Assembly: GCA_030549175.1 (NCBI GenBank)
Contig: JAUKUA010000005.1
Location: 372,001 to 436,000 of the forward strand
Reading direction: 5' to 3'
From: Lasiosphaeris hirsuta
Taxonomy: Eukaryota; Ascomycota; Sordariomycetes; Sordariales; Lasiosphaeriaceae
DNA: 64,000 nt
The notes under the pieces were generated by a model. It was not told the origin of the DNA. It did no database searches and saw only the letters and a program-made list of their open reading frames with translations. The translations under genes and the position numbers were made by a program. Positions 32,533 to 42,956 of this stretch are shown here, piece after piece. The stretch's first letter is position 1; the number at the start of each line of letters is the position of its first letter.

Positions 32533-34400
32533 ATGTCAAAATTCTTCTCTCGAGTCAGGCACGCGCCTGCCGAGGGGTCGGCCCCGGCCGTCGCCCGGTC
32601 CGAGTCCCTCGCCAAGGATGAAGGCCTGAAGGCCGGCCCGCCCACCTACGCCGAGAGCGGCGACAGCCAAGTCGGTACGTATCTCTGATTTCTGTGATGT
32701 GATGTGGTGACAGAGACTGACGCGACCAAAACAGGCCACCTCGAGGCCGCCCGCAACGCCAAGCGGCAGATCGGCGTCGTGTCGGCCGTGTTCCTGATCG
32801 TCAACCGCGTCATCGGGACGGGCATCTTCGCGACGCCCGGCACCATCCTCGCGCTCTCGGGCAGCGTCGGCCTGTCGCTCTTCATCTGGGTGGCCGGCAT
32901 GCTGATCGCCGGCGCCGGCACCGCCGTCTACCTCGAGTTCGGCACCGCCATCCCCAAGAACGGCGGCGAGAAGAACTACCTCGAATTCGTCTTCCGCAAG
33001 CCCCGCTTCCTGACGACGTGCATGTACACGGGCTACGTGGTGCTGCTGGGCTGGGCCAGCGGGAATTCCATCATCTTTGGGTGGGTCTCTCCCCCCCCTC
33101 CCCCCCCCCTCCCCCTCCCCCTCCCCCCTTCTAAACTGCCATGCGATCCGAACTGACAGAAGGAGGGAAGCGAGTACATTCTCCACGCCGCCAACGTCGA
33201 GCCGACGCGTTGGAACCAGCGCGGCATCGGGCTCGCCTGCATCACCTCGGCCTTCCTGATCCATGGGTGCGCGCTGAAATGGGGCATCCGGCTGCAGAAC
33301 CTGCTGGGGACCATCAAGGTGGGCATCATCCTGGTCATCGTGGTGGCCGGGTGGGTGGCGCTGGCGGGCCACATCAAGCTGCCCGAGGACCAGAAGCCGC
33401 ACAACTTTACCAAGGCCTTCGAGGGCACCACGGGCAGCGCCTACGGCGTCGTCACGGCCCTGTACAACGTCATCTGGAGCTACATTGGCTACAGCAACGC
33501 CAACTACGCCCTGTCCGAGACCAAGAACCCGGTGCGGACGCTCAAGGTGGCCGCGCCGCTGGCCATCGGCGTCATCTCCATCCTGTACATGTTTGTCAAC
33601 ATCGCCTACTTCGCCGCCGTGCCCAAGGAGGACATCCTGGCCGCCCGCCGCCTCGTGGCCGCCTCGCTGTTCCGCAACGTCTTTGGCGGCACCGCCGAGC
33701 GCGCCCTATCCGTCTTCGTCGCCCTGTCGGCCTTTGGCAATGTCCTGAGCGTCATCTTCTCCCAGGGCCGCCTCGTGCAGGAGCTCGGCCGCGAGGGCGC
33801 CCTGCCCTTCTCGCGCCTGTGGGCCAGCAACAAGCCCTTCAACGCGCCCCTGGCCGGCCTGTTTGAGCACTGGGCCGTGTCCGTCATCATCATGCTGGCG
33901 CCGCCGCCGGGCGACGCCTACAACTTTATCCTCAAGTAAGCTCGCTCCCTCCTCCTCCTTTTACCGATACTACTGCCTAGAAATTTTATCATGGTAACAT
34001 AAAAGATAGCGTCATCTCGTACCCCCTCGCCATCGTCAACACGGCCGTGGCCGCGGGCCTGGTCCACCTGTACCTGAACCGCAAGGCGTGGAAATGGGAC
34101 CCGCCTATCAGCGCGAGCCTGCCCGTGGTCGTCTTCTTCATGCTCAGCAACATCTACCTCGTCGTCGCGCCCTTTGTGCCGCCCGAGGAGGGCCAGAACG
34201 TGTACGAGAACCTGCCGTACTGGATCCACTGCGTCGTGGGCATGGCCATCATCGCCCTGGGCGCCGTCTACTGGCTCGTCTGGGCCGTCATCATGCCCAA
34301 GCTCGGCGGCTACGAGCTCGACCGCGAGACTGTTGTTGATGACCTCGACGGCTGGGAGCGCCAGGTGTTTGTGAAACGGCCCATTATCAAGGCCGATTAA
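32533..34400 (+). CDS. mup1: High-affinity methionine permease (Mup1-like, LAT family)
   Basis: Exons 32533-32674, 32735-33080, 33171-33935 and 34010-34400 give 547 residues. A polar N-terminal tail of about 58 residues precedes TM1 with NRVIGTGIFATPG, the GxG substrate-binding turn of LAT-type APC carriers. PKNGGEKNYLEFVF and SYIGYSNANYALSE are typical of fungal Mup1 proteins, which import methionine and cysteine at the plasma membrane. About 12 TM segments; the Ser/Lys-rich N-tail is where yeast Mup1 is ubiquitinated (family knowledge). Intron 2 is almost pure C on its 5' side and uses an AAG acceptor at 33170; intron 3 uses TAG at 34009. Both are chosen because they alone restore frame. 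Confidence 0.88.
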
Positions 34401-34591
34401 GGGAAGAAACATGATACCCCGGTGGTCCGTGTCGCGGATTTGCACGGCTTTGCAGCGAGTTAGAATTTGTTGATTGAAACGATCAACCTATTTCGTCCAA
34501 TGATACCAATTTTATTGTTTAGTATTGACCTGTTCTCCAATTCCACCTGGCCGTAACGGCTCTTCCCCCCCCCCCCCCCCCCCCTCCCAAA
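34401..34591. other. Convergent 3' flanks with C19 run
   Basis: A short spacer between two convergent genes; it holds a run of about 19 C ending near 34585. Confidence 0.5.
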
Positions 34592-35587
34592 TCAAGCATC
34601 AGAGCCATCCCGGATCAGCTCGTACATAATGTCTGTTCTCATCGTGTACTTTGTCCCCTTCACGACATCATCCCCAGAATGATACAGCCCCTCGTGTTGG
34701 AAGATGAGGACTCTTCCCGCTTTCGGGTTGACATCGAGTTTGCGGGAGTAATCGAGGGAGAGAAAAGACGTGGCACCGCCGACCAAATCAGCTGATGGCG
34801 ACCCTTCCGGGCCATCCTCAACTTCGATGGCCGAGTCGTTAAGGTAGAGATGAACGGTGTAGTGAGTCCGGTAGGCCTTGCCATCCTTTTCTTCCGAATA
34901 CGCGCCGTCGCAATGGGCTGTATATGTACATGTGTGTGTGAGCTTCGAGAGAGCTAGAGAGTGGGGGGGAGAAAGAAGAGAGAGCTTACGCCTAAAGAAC
35001 TGCCCACCCTCGTACTTCAAAAACCTCATCCGCTCATTGAACCGGTTGAACTCCCACCTGACAGCCTTCCGAGGAGCGGCTTTATTGTTCCGCCCCCTGG
35101 GTTTCACCAGATCATCCACAACAGCCAGCTTCTCCTCAACCCCATCGGCCCTGGCACACCGGGCCCAGAGCCTGTCCATAATAACTTGGTTATCCCAGAT
35201 AATCCGGTCGCTGTTGCGATACTCCTTGTCCAGCGTCTCCAACCCCCCACCAATGTTGACCAGCGCCGGGCGCCATGTGCGCGTGCCTGACTTTCCGCGA
35301 TTGGAGACACTGTCTTCCGCCAGACTCAGGAGCGTCTCACATTCTGACGGGCTCATGACGTTGTCCAGAACCGCGGCGTACCGGCCTCGGTACTCGGGCA
35401 GGTCCGTTTTGGTCCAGTCTATGACTTTGACGGCGACGGGACGAGCGTCGGGGGGATCTTGGGTGAGGAAGGTGTCGGGGATCGGAACGTCGAGCGCTTT
35501 GTAGTCGACTTTAACTACGTCGCCGTCTTCCATCTCTTCGTCGTCCGCCGTTCTGCGCTTCCTGCGGTTTCGAATACGGGGAGGCAT
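34592..35587 (-). CDS. 2OG-Fe(II) oxygenase, prolyl-4-hydroxylase-like
   Basis: Exons 35587-34990 and 34917-34592 give 307 residues. The N-terminal RIRNRRKRR stretch is a likely nuclear signal. The catalytic HxD is HCD at residues 201-203, right after the intron (KYEGGQFFR-PHCDG); GLYHSGDDV supplies the distal His and TMRTD the 2-oxoglutarate-binding Arg. This is the P4Hc fold (fungal proteins near PHD2/Ofd1-type hydroxylases); the substrate could be a protein prolyl or other residue and cannot be read. The 72-nt intron is a multiple of three and has no in-frame stop, so retention would only insert 24 residues before the catalytic His; the spliced form matches the family better. Intact, no signal peptide. 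Confidence 0.85.
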   Translation of the reverse strand: MPPRIRNRRKRRTADDEEMEDGDVVKVDYKALDVPIPDTFLTQDPPDARPVAVKVIDWTKTDLPEYRGRYAAVLDNVMSPSECETLLSLAEDSVSNRGKSGTRTWRPALVNIGGGLETLDKEYRNSDRIIWDNQVIMDRLWARCARADGVEEKLAVVDDLVKPRGRNNKAAPRKAVRWEFNRFNERMRFLKYEGGQFFRRKLSLLSPPHSLALSKLTHTCTYTAHCDGAYSEEKDGKAYRTHYTVHLYLNDSAIEVEDGPEGSPSADLVGGATSFLSLDYSRKLDVNPKAGRVLIFQHEGLYHSGDDVVKGTKYTMRTDIMYELIRDGSDA

Positions 35588-38500
35588 TGTGGCTGTCGAT
35601 GTGATGAAATTATTGATAGAGTGTTTGGTGGAACATTCGTGTCACAGTTGCCTTGTTGGGGAGGGGGGAGGGAGTAGGGAGTCGTTAGGCTGTGACTCGG
35701 ATGCTTTGGGCATGAGTTCCTGCTGCCTAGAGTCACGTGTAGAGCTAAGGGGCGATGTTTTCCGGCGCCATGCAAGAGCATTCCTATTGGAGGGATATCA
35801 TCATTACTTTACTAAGATCTAGAAGTCTACTTGGTAGGGCGAATTATACTGTGGATGGATCTAATGGCCTTTTGAGAGGGTGAGAGGGGGGGTGTGAAAC
35901 ATCTGACCCCCAGCACTTCCCATCCTTGTGCCACTGCCGTTCGTCTGGTTGGCACCCTCAAAACTAGTCGACGTGGCGGTCATCCAGGCAATAGTCAACG
36001 CCGCCATCATTTCGCCCGCTTTGGTGCTCCTCACGCGGATAGAAGACATGGGGGTCAGGATCGGGCTCGCACACCTCGAGCGCGGCACTGCCGGGTCACC
36101 ACAACTGCTACGGCCGGTCCTGCACGCTGGGGTCGGGCACAAGCCGGAAGCGGTAGCCCCGTGGGTCGTCGGTGTGCATGCCGGGCGGGAGTCCCGTCTG
36201 CAGCGGTTGCGGCGACGGGGGGGGGGGGGGGGGGTGGTCCTGGTGGTGTTGATCGCTGTGTTGATGATTGAGACGATGGTTGCAGCTGTGAAGGTCGATT
36301 TAAAGCTGACTTCTGACCAGGGATACACATACGGCAATTGCAACCTGTTGATCACCGTGCAACCCGGTTCACAGATTGTACACTCTGGAGTGCAGAAGTC
36401 GGCGTGGGCTTAACTGTTTGCGTCACCTCAATTGCAGCCATACCTCTAACTAATGGTCTCGGTCAGTGCGGTGTACCGAAGAAGTCGTTTCGCTAACATG
36501 ATTGCTGGATTTCTGGTTTGGCATCCGAAACTTGTCTGACGTTCCGTGTGAGAGGCGAAGGGATTTATTTACCTACTGGCAGCTTCTCACTAGGTGATGC
36601 CTCACCGAATGCCAACCAACAGCAACCAAATCAGATACATCTTACTACTTTACGTCATGAACTAACTTATCTTTTTTATTCGGGCGGGTTACACGATTTG
36701 TGTATTCTCTCATTTAGTCCCTTGCAAGGCAGACTCGAGCCTTTTGTTTGCGGATTCCTCGGTATCATCCCGTCCTGTTGTGGCTTATTAGGTTAGAGCA
36801 ATACGACCCAGTGAAACTACCTTGGAGATAAAGGCTGCCTAAAAATTAGAAACCCAAATTAGCTCGATAGTATCTAGCTCTTCTTTGTACTAGTTGCACT
36901 ACTCCGTTATCTTTGCCAACCTAACAATGCGTAAGGTTAGGTTAAGGTTAGGCACCTAACGGAGCTTACCATCGCATATCCGAACACGGGATGGCCCAGA
37001 ACGCCTTCTACGGTCCTACTCGGACATGTTGGGCGACGAGAAGGACCAAGACACAGGATACTACCTAACCTACCTTAAACATAGGGGACTTCGTCCCTGT
37101 AGGCTTATCAATATAGCATAGTAGCATATCACACTACCCCAATTTACCCAGTTTAAAGGGTCCGGGTGCAACCGCATAGGGATCCTTCCATCTTGTACTA
37201 GAAGTGGAAGAGTTGGAATCCAAATGGAACACGGGCATGAGGCTTGTTTTCTGACACAAGCATGCAAGCAAGTGACGGTTTAGGCAAGATGGGAGAACCG
37301 AAGCCCAGCGGCACCTTCTTCCCCGACACTCGACTGACATTATTATCTGTCGTCATCTCGTCAGCTCTCTGCGCGGTCATAACGTGGTTTGCGCAGACCA
37401 CGTTGATGGCCATTCCTGGACCCCAAACATCATCACCACACTTTCCATGTACACCCTCCGCGCAACCATCATCGCTCGCCGCAGCCTCCAACCAGACCGT
37501 CCTCTTCACCACCCCCTTTGAGCCCCCCCGTCCCCCTCGCCATTTCCGCGGATTGCCTCTCGTCCTACCGCCTCGTCCTCCGCTGGCTTCTAAACTATAG
37601 CGCGACCGCGATCCCTGTGCCTTCCTCCATCGCCTAGAACTTGTGGAGCTCTGCGCCCTAACTGCAAGATACGAACCCCCTGTCGCGCGTTGAGCCCGCG
37701 TAAAACTGGTACAGTGTCTTGGTGTTTCCTGTGTGGATGTCCAACGGGAACAACTACGGGAACAGCGAGTTGGACAGTAAATAGGTCATCGCGACGCTGC
37801 CGGCGGAATTCTACAAGCCGTATGCGAAACTGAATGGGGCGGTGGTCGGCTTTGTCTGGGGCGTGATGGGCTGGGTTTGGTGAAGGGGGAGAGGGGGTTG
37901 TTGCCGGTCGGAGCATTGTCATTTGTGGTGTCTAATGCTGCTGTGAGGGTTGTGTCGGCAGTGGGTGAGGTGGAGACCACGGCGGGGGAGGGTGGGCGGA
38001 TTTTGGAGCTGGCGATTGGGGCGAGGGTTTATGCTAGGGCTGCGAGGGCCGGGGGGTTGCAGAAGAGGGGGCTGAGGAAAGAATCATGTGACTGCCTTCC
38101 TCCGTCTGGAGCTGAAGGAGGGTGGGTGGCCAGCTGGCAGTGGTTGCAACCCGGCTCGGGAAGGACCAGGCTGAACGAACGTTGGGGCGTTGGGGTGCAT
38201 TAGACCTTCTTGAGGTCTAAGCCGCTTGATCGGATTCTCCTCAATTGGCCATGATATTTTTTTTTTCTTGGAGAGAAAGGTGCTCCCTTGTCATGAAACA
38301 CCCTAATATTCTCTTTGCAATGAGCAATTCCATGTATCATTTTTGAGCGTGATGAGATGTTGACAGCTGCGGGCATTTGAAGAAAGAGGTGACTCCTCAA
38401 ATTTGAAGCGCGGCATGTCGAAATGAGGGCAAGTGCATTTGGCTTTGCATGTCACACAACCTCCAGCTGCGAGGTGGCGCTGAAAGTCATTGGATCGCAC

Positions 38501-39481
38501 GGGGTTAGGAGTCGTGGATTGGATACATTCCGCTCCTGCCACGCCAAAAACAACCCAAACAAGCTGGAAGATTCTAGTTGTACAACAGGAGGGGTGGGGG
38601 ATCTTGTTCTGATTGCTGCCATCCTGTGTCTGTTCCGCCGAGGAAAGAGCAAACACGTCGGTGGAAGCTTGTGACACGGGTGTTATGGGCCAGGGTTTGA
38701 GTGGTCTGAACTTACCAAAGCGGCAGGGGCGGGGCCGGCGAGACATGACGACAAGCCAAAAAAAAAAAAAAAAAAGAAAGTGCTGGGCGCGACAAGCCAC
38801 TTTGGCACGCGTTTAGGCGCCCCGTCGCTCTTGCGTCTCTGCTGAGTGAGTGCATTACCCAACATTGCCCCGATCCGACTGAAGGCAATGGCGACGGGTG
38901 TCAATGCCGAATCCGACAGTGATCTCGCTGCTGCTGCGCTTGTAGCTTTCAACAACACGTTGAGAGAAAAAATTTGCCCTTCGCCACCCAGCTCTGAACC
39001 AGCGCGCAAACGGGGTTTTTGTCCGAGGTCGGCACAAGCACCACGAGTAGCAACTTCCAGCTGCAGACATCGATCGCCTCCCAAACGGTGCGTATGCGCC
39101 GTCCGTCTTGGCCTTTGGTTGTCAGGTATCTTGAGCTGACATGCTTGCTCGGATCGCAGCATCTGCAACATCTCCCCCCTGCCTTGTGCAACCTCCGCGT
39201 CGCCTCTCGGACGATCAGCCGAAGCCAGAATAAACAGCCAGCCCCATAGTCGGATTCCCAAAAAGCGCTTGCTCGCCGACGACATAGCCCGAACAGCAGA
39301 GAAGCCGCACATCGGTCCCGCCAGCCTTTGGCGTGAGTCCCGATGCTTCCACCCCATCTAAGTGTCCAAGTACTGACAGGTCTAAGTGTCCAAGTACTGA
39401 CAGGCAGGCGCGCATCCATGAGACACCGCTTCATCTTCGCCCCTCAGATCCCACCCCCTGCGCCCCTCTCCGCCGCCCGGC
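35588..39481. other. Long intergenic stretch with possible gene relics
   Basis: 35860-36420 (minus strand) shows a coding-like trace (MHTDDPRGYRFRLVPDPS) broken by stops and a G16 run; 37244-38200 (plus) shows partly open frames with three stops, including ELDSKxVIATLPAEFYKPY-like sequence. Neither was recognised, and I do not call genes. 36926-36960 has short GGTTAGG-type repeats that are not telomeric. 38757-38775 is an A run. 38800-39481 is the chromodomain gene's 5' flank. Confidence 0.35.
39357..39404 (+). repeat. Perfect 24-bp tandem duplication upstream of the chromodomain gene
   Basis: Two identical adjacent units (TCTAAGTGTCCAAGT, then ACTGACAGG) end 78 bp before the ATG. It could double a promoter or 5'-UTR element. 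Confidence 0.85.
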
Positions 39482-41071
39482 ATGTCCATCTCTGACACCC
39501 TAGCGGAACGAATTGGCTCGCTGTTTCCTCTCAAAAATACTATGACAACCCAGGCCGCGACGAATCCCACCAGCGATGGGGGCGATAGCGCCTCCAATCT
39601 GGACAAGCCTGTGGACAAGCCTGTGGAAAAAACTGTAGCCAGGGTCGTGGAGCAGATCCGTGCGAACCAAGACGAACATCGGCGTCTCTCCGTCCCTCGA
39701 GACTCGGGGGTCAGGGATGTGTGGAGCACCTCCGAGGATGATGACGACGACTCGGACGTTCACATTGCCAAGGACGAAAGCAGCGATGATGGTGAACGAG
39801 CGGCGGAGCCTACCGACTCGGAGCCCACAGAAGAGATAGGTGGGAATGGGAGCGTCGGCCATGACGACACGGCCACAGGAAAGGAGCGCGGGACTATCGT
39901 AGCCTCGATCGAGCATACTGACACTAACACGGAAGACGATCGCAACGTGCCGGGCGCCCAAATTGCGGAGGGTGATGGCGTCATGGCCGAGCAGGTTGGC
40001 CGCGAGGCGGCGCCCACCCACCCTGATACAGTCACAGAAGAAGGACCAGCGACACCTTCTGAGATAGCGGAGAGCCAGAGTCGGGATATCCGCACGGGGG
40101 AAGAGGAAGGCCAGAACGCCGACACCACAGACAGCAACGCGGAACCAGAGGTGCAGAAGGTGCCCGAGGCGCATGGCGAGTCTGGGGAGCCGACCACCCC
40201 GCAGGACGCGCACGACGAGGAGCGTGTGGCACACGAAGACCCCAATAAGTCGCCCGCCCACCACCCAGACACGTATACCGTTGGAGGGCTGAAGGCTGCC
40301 GTCGAGTCTGCCGTCGCGGCCGTTGCCGCCGACAACCAAGCCAGCCCAGAACGCCACAGAAGCCGCCCCAGCGGCAAGCGCAAGAAGAAGGCGCCTCCAG
40401 CCAAGCCCGAGCGACGTCTCGTGCTGGCCGAGGAAGTTGAGTCCGACGGCGACTCGGCGGACTCGGAGCATTTCGTGGTATCCCGTATTTCCGACCACCG
40501 CATGTTCAAGGGTGTTCCCGAGGTGTACGTCCACTGGGTTGGCTACAAGGGACAGGAGACATGGGAGCGTGAGTCGGTCATCCAGGAGACGGCTTCCATC
40601 ATCTTGTTCAAGTACTGGGACAGCGTGGGTGGCCGCGGCGCTCATGCGCCCTACGCCGGCAAGCCTGACGACTATGGTGTTGTCTTTGCCATCCGCGGCC
40701 ACTACTGGGAGCTGTGTAGAGCTGTAGTGCCCGGGCTCGACAATGCTGAGGGAGTCAGGAATGAAGACGAGGACAGCGACGGGGAGTACGAGCGTGATGG
40801 TGGCAGTGCACACCCAGTCCGCGCTCGTGCTGGGAAGCGCAAAGCTGGGACGAATATCAAGAGGGCGGATAAAAGACGAAAGACGAAGAGCGTGACCAAG
40901 ACGGTTGCCAGCCAAACATTGTGCTTGTGGGTCGAGTGGCTCGGGTGGGCTAAGCCGACGGTCGTGGCCGAGGACTCTCTGCGAAAGACACATCCTAAGT
41001 TGATCAAGTTGTATTGGGACCGTGTCCCTGGTGGCCGCCCGCTACCCCCTCCCAAGACGGGCAAGGTCTGA
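39482..41071 (+). CDS. Chromodomain protein with long acidic N-terminus
   Basis: Single exon, 529 residues. Residues 1-325 are acidic and disordered (DEDDDDSD-type runs, many TEE/SE pairs), with a GKRKKKAPPAKP basic patch at about 300-311. The chromodomain spans about 329-383: EHFVVSRISDHR, VYVHWVGYKGQETWER, FKYWDSVGG; the aromatic positions that cage methyl-lysine (F/V near the start, W of HWVGY and W of ETWE) are in place. A second partial module lies at 478-515 (LCLWVEWLGWAKPTVVAEDSL, KLYWDRVPGG), resembling a chromo or chromoshadow half after an RKAGTNIKRADKRRK basic linker. I infer a nuclear chromatin-binding protein. It is not HP1: too long, and the second module is incomplete. A downstream Met (39541) is an alternative start. 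Confidence 0.8.
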   Translation: MSISDTLAERIGSLFPLKNTMTTQAATNPTSDGGDSASNLDKPVDKPVEKTVARVVEQIRANQDEHRRLSVPRDSGVRDVWSTSEDDDDDSDVHIAKDESSDDGERAAEPTDSEPTEEIGGNGSVGHDDTATGKERGTIVASIEHTDTNTEDDRNVPGAQIAEGDGVMAEQVGREAAPTHPDTVTEEGPATPSEIAESQSRDIRTGEEEGQNADTTDSNAEPEVQKVPEAHGESGEPTTPQDAHDEERVAHEDPNKSPAHHPDTYTVGGLKAAVESAVAAVAADNQASPERHRSRPSGKRKKKAPPAKPERRLVLAEEVESDGDSADSEHFVVSRISDHRMFKGVPEVYVHWVGYKGQETWERESVIQETASIILFKYWDSVGGRGAHAPYAGKPDDYGVVFAIRGHYWELCRAVVPGLDNAEGVRNEDEDSDGEYERDGGSAHPVRARAGKRKAGTNIKRADKRRKTKSVTKTVASQTLCLWVEWLGWAKPTVVAEDSLRKTHPKLIKLYWDRVPGGRPLPPPKTGKV

Positions 41072-41706
41072 TGTACTTGTCATGGCGAGTGACGATGTCC
41101 GGTGGTCAGGCGTGGAATTTGTCTGGCTTTGTATCGGCGCAAAGGGTTGGTCGGAGTGGGAACATGTGGACATGTCTGTTTTATGCAAGTGCCAGGGTGC
41201 CTCTGTGCAGAGCATGGCAAGTAAATGGCACTCTCAAGCCATGAGCGTATTGGCGTTTGTCATTGACTGGGGGTTACTAGTATAGGGCGAAACTAATGTG
41301 TCTAGGTATTGCGGAACAAAGGATTTTGTTTGCACTCTTTGGTGACCTTTGGCGTTGTTGGCTTCGAGTTCCAGGCCCTTCGAGCCACTTTACTAATCCA
41401 CTTCACTAATATTGGCAAGGGACTTTATGACATGATCTCACACACATACACATACACAAGCACGCAGGAGGAGAGTCATGCTAACAGAAGGAAGGTAATT
41501 ATAATACCAGCCGGCCGGATTCTAAGGGGTGACAAATTGAATGAAGGGAAACTAATCGCCAGTCTGACATGCAGAAAGAAGAATACAAAGTATAATCCTT
41601 CAGACGCTACTTGATCGAACCGACGGGACATGGGTCCTCTCTCGAATTCGTCAACTTTACCACCTCGCCAACCAATGCGACAACACAGCGTGACCATCAT
41701 CTATGC
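41072..41706. other. Convergent 3' flanks
   Basis: No gene seen between the convergent chromodomain and DUF1996 genes. A short CACATACA-type repeat lies near 41440-41465. Confidence 0.4.
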
Positions 41707-42208
41707 TTAAGCCATGGGCATGGTCGAGTCGACACCGGGCAGCTTGTCGAACCACTGGTCGTAGTTCTCCTTGACGGCGGCCTTGACGGCGCACGACCGG
41801 GCCTTGTCGATGCTTTGGGTCTTGAGCGGGGCGCACGAGGCGCCCATGCAGCCGGAGCGGTCCATGGCCTGCTGGAGCGAGTCGCCCTTCCAGCCGAAGA
41901 CGTAGTCGGCGTGCTGGCCCAGGCCGGTCGGGTCGCCGGTGCTGAGCACGAAGGGCTGCTTGACGCCATCGGGCCAGATCGACTTGTCGTTGAACTTGGT
42001 CGTGTCCCAGACGACCTCGAGCATGAGCTGCGGGATGCGCACCGGGTGCGACGCTGGGCAGTTGCCGCCCAGCGACAGGAAGGTCGCGGGCCCGCTAACG
42101 GGGTAGGCTACGTGGTCCTGGTGGTTGGGCGTGTCGAGGTCCTTGCCATTCCAGCATCTTTCGTGGCGTGTCAGTTTTTTTTTTTTTTTTTTGGCCAAGA
42201 GGAAAGAG

Positions 42209-42251
<43 letters not shown>

Positions 42252-42956
42252 GTGGGGAAGTGGACGTTGGAGCGGATGCCGCCGGGGCAGACCTTGTTGG
42301 GGAGGGCCTCGGTGTCGACGTTGTTGTCCTGGCACGGGGCACCGGTGTCGCCGCCGAAGTTGGGGCCGGTGTAGCAGCGGAAGCAGTTTTGCCTCTTGAG
42401 CTTGGTGTCGGGGCGCGAGCGCTCCTGCGGGTTGCCGACGAGCATGCGGAAGCCCGGCTTGAAGGCCGTGATCTTGCCGGGGGCGGCCGAGACGTAGTAG
42501 ACGAGGATGCCGCCCTGCGTCTGCGTGCTGAAGCGGTCGTTGAACTGGTACCTTTGGGAGTGTTAGCGTCTTTTTTTTTGGGGGGGGGGGGGGTTCAGGG
42601 GTAGGGAAAACGTACGCAGCACCGCCCTGGGGAACGCGCTTGTAGCTGCCGTTCTTGGCCCGGAAGTACATGTTGGCAGTCCAGTAGTTGGAGAAGTCCT
42701 CCGAGTACGCGCAGGTTGTGCACGTGGCGGCCTCGGAAACGTCACCGGTGGGCATGGTGACGTTGAAGGCGTTGCCGCCGACGATCTGGTGGATGTGCGG
42801 CGTCGGGGCCAGGCCGGGGTTGACGAGGGGGTCAATCCGGTCAATGGACACCTGGGCGCACCCGAAGCGCAGCATGGTGACTCCTTGCTGGCGGGCGTCG
42901 ATGGCGGGCGCCGCCTCAGCGAGCGCCGCGAGGGCGAGGAGAGCAGTCCAGTACAT
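41707..42956 (-). CDS. DUF1996 secreted protein
   Basis: Exons 42956-42616, 42551-42252 and 42157-41707 give 363 residues. Signal peptide MYWTALLALAALAEAAPA. The DUF1996 hallmark HIHQIVGGNAFN lies at about residues 53-64, followed by TCTTCAYSEDFSNYW, PGFRMLVGNP, CYTGPNFGG and a WNGKDLD...HVAYP stretch with conserved His/Asp residues. These are typical of this secreted fungal family, whose reaction is not firmly established; some members carry a WSC domain, this one does not. Intron 1 holds G/T (plus-strand) homopolymers; intron 2 holds a (GA)20 repeat and a T run. A TATA-like element lies about 95 nt before the ATG. Confidence 0.87.

Noticed and set aside
36926..36960. Interstitial telomere (GGTTAGGTTAAGGTTAGG)
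   Set aside because: Not TTAGGG repeats; only a few irregular units.
39500..40993. 497-codon minus-strand frame opposite the chromodomain gene
   Set aside because: It is the antisense shadow of a strongly biased real gene; its sequence has no family features.
42207..42246. GA-repeat as a GAGA-type regulatory element
   Set aside because: It lies inside intron 2 of the DUF1996 gene and is a plain dinucleotide microsatellite.
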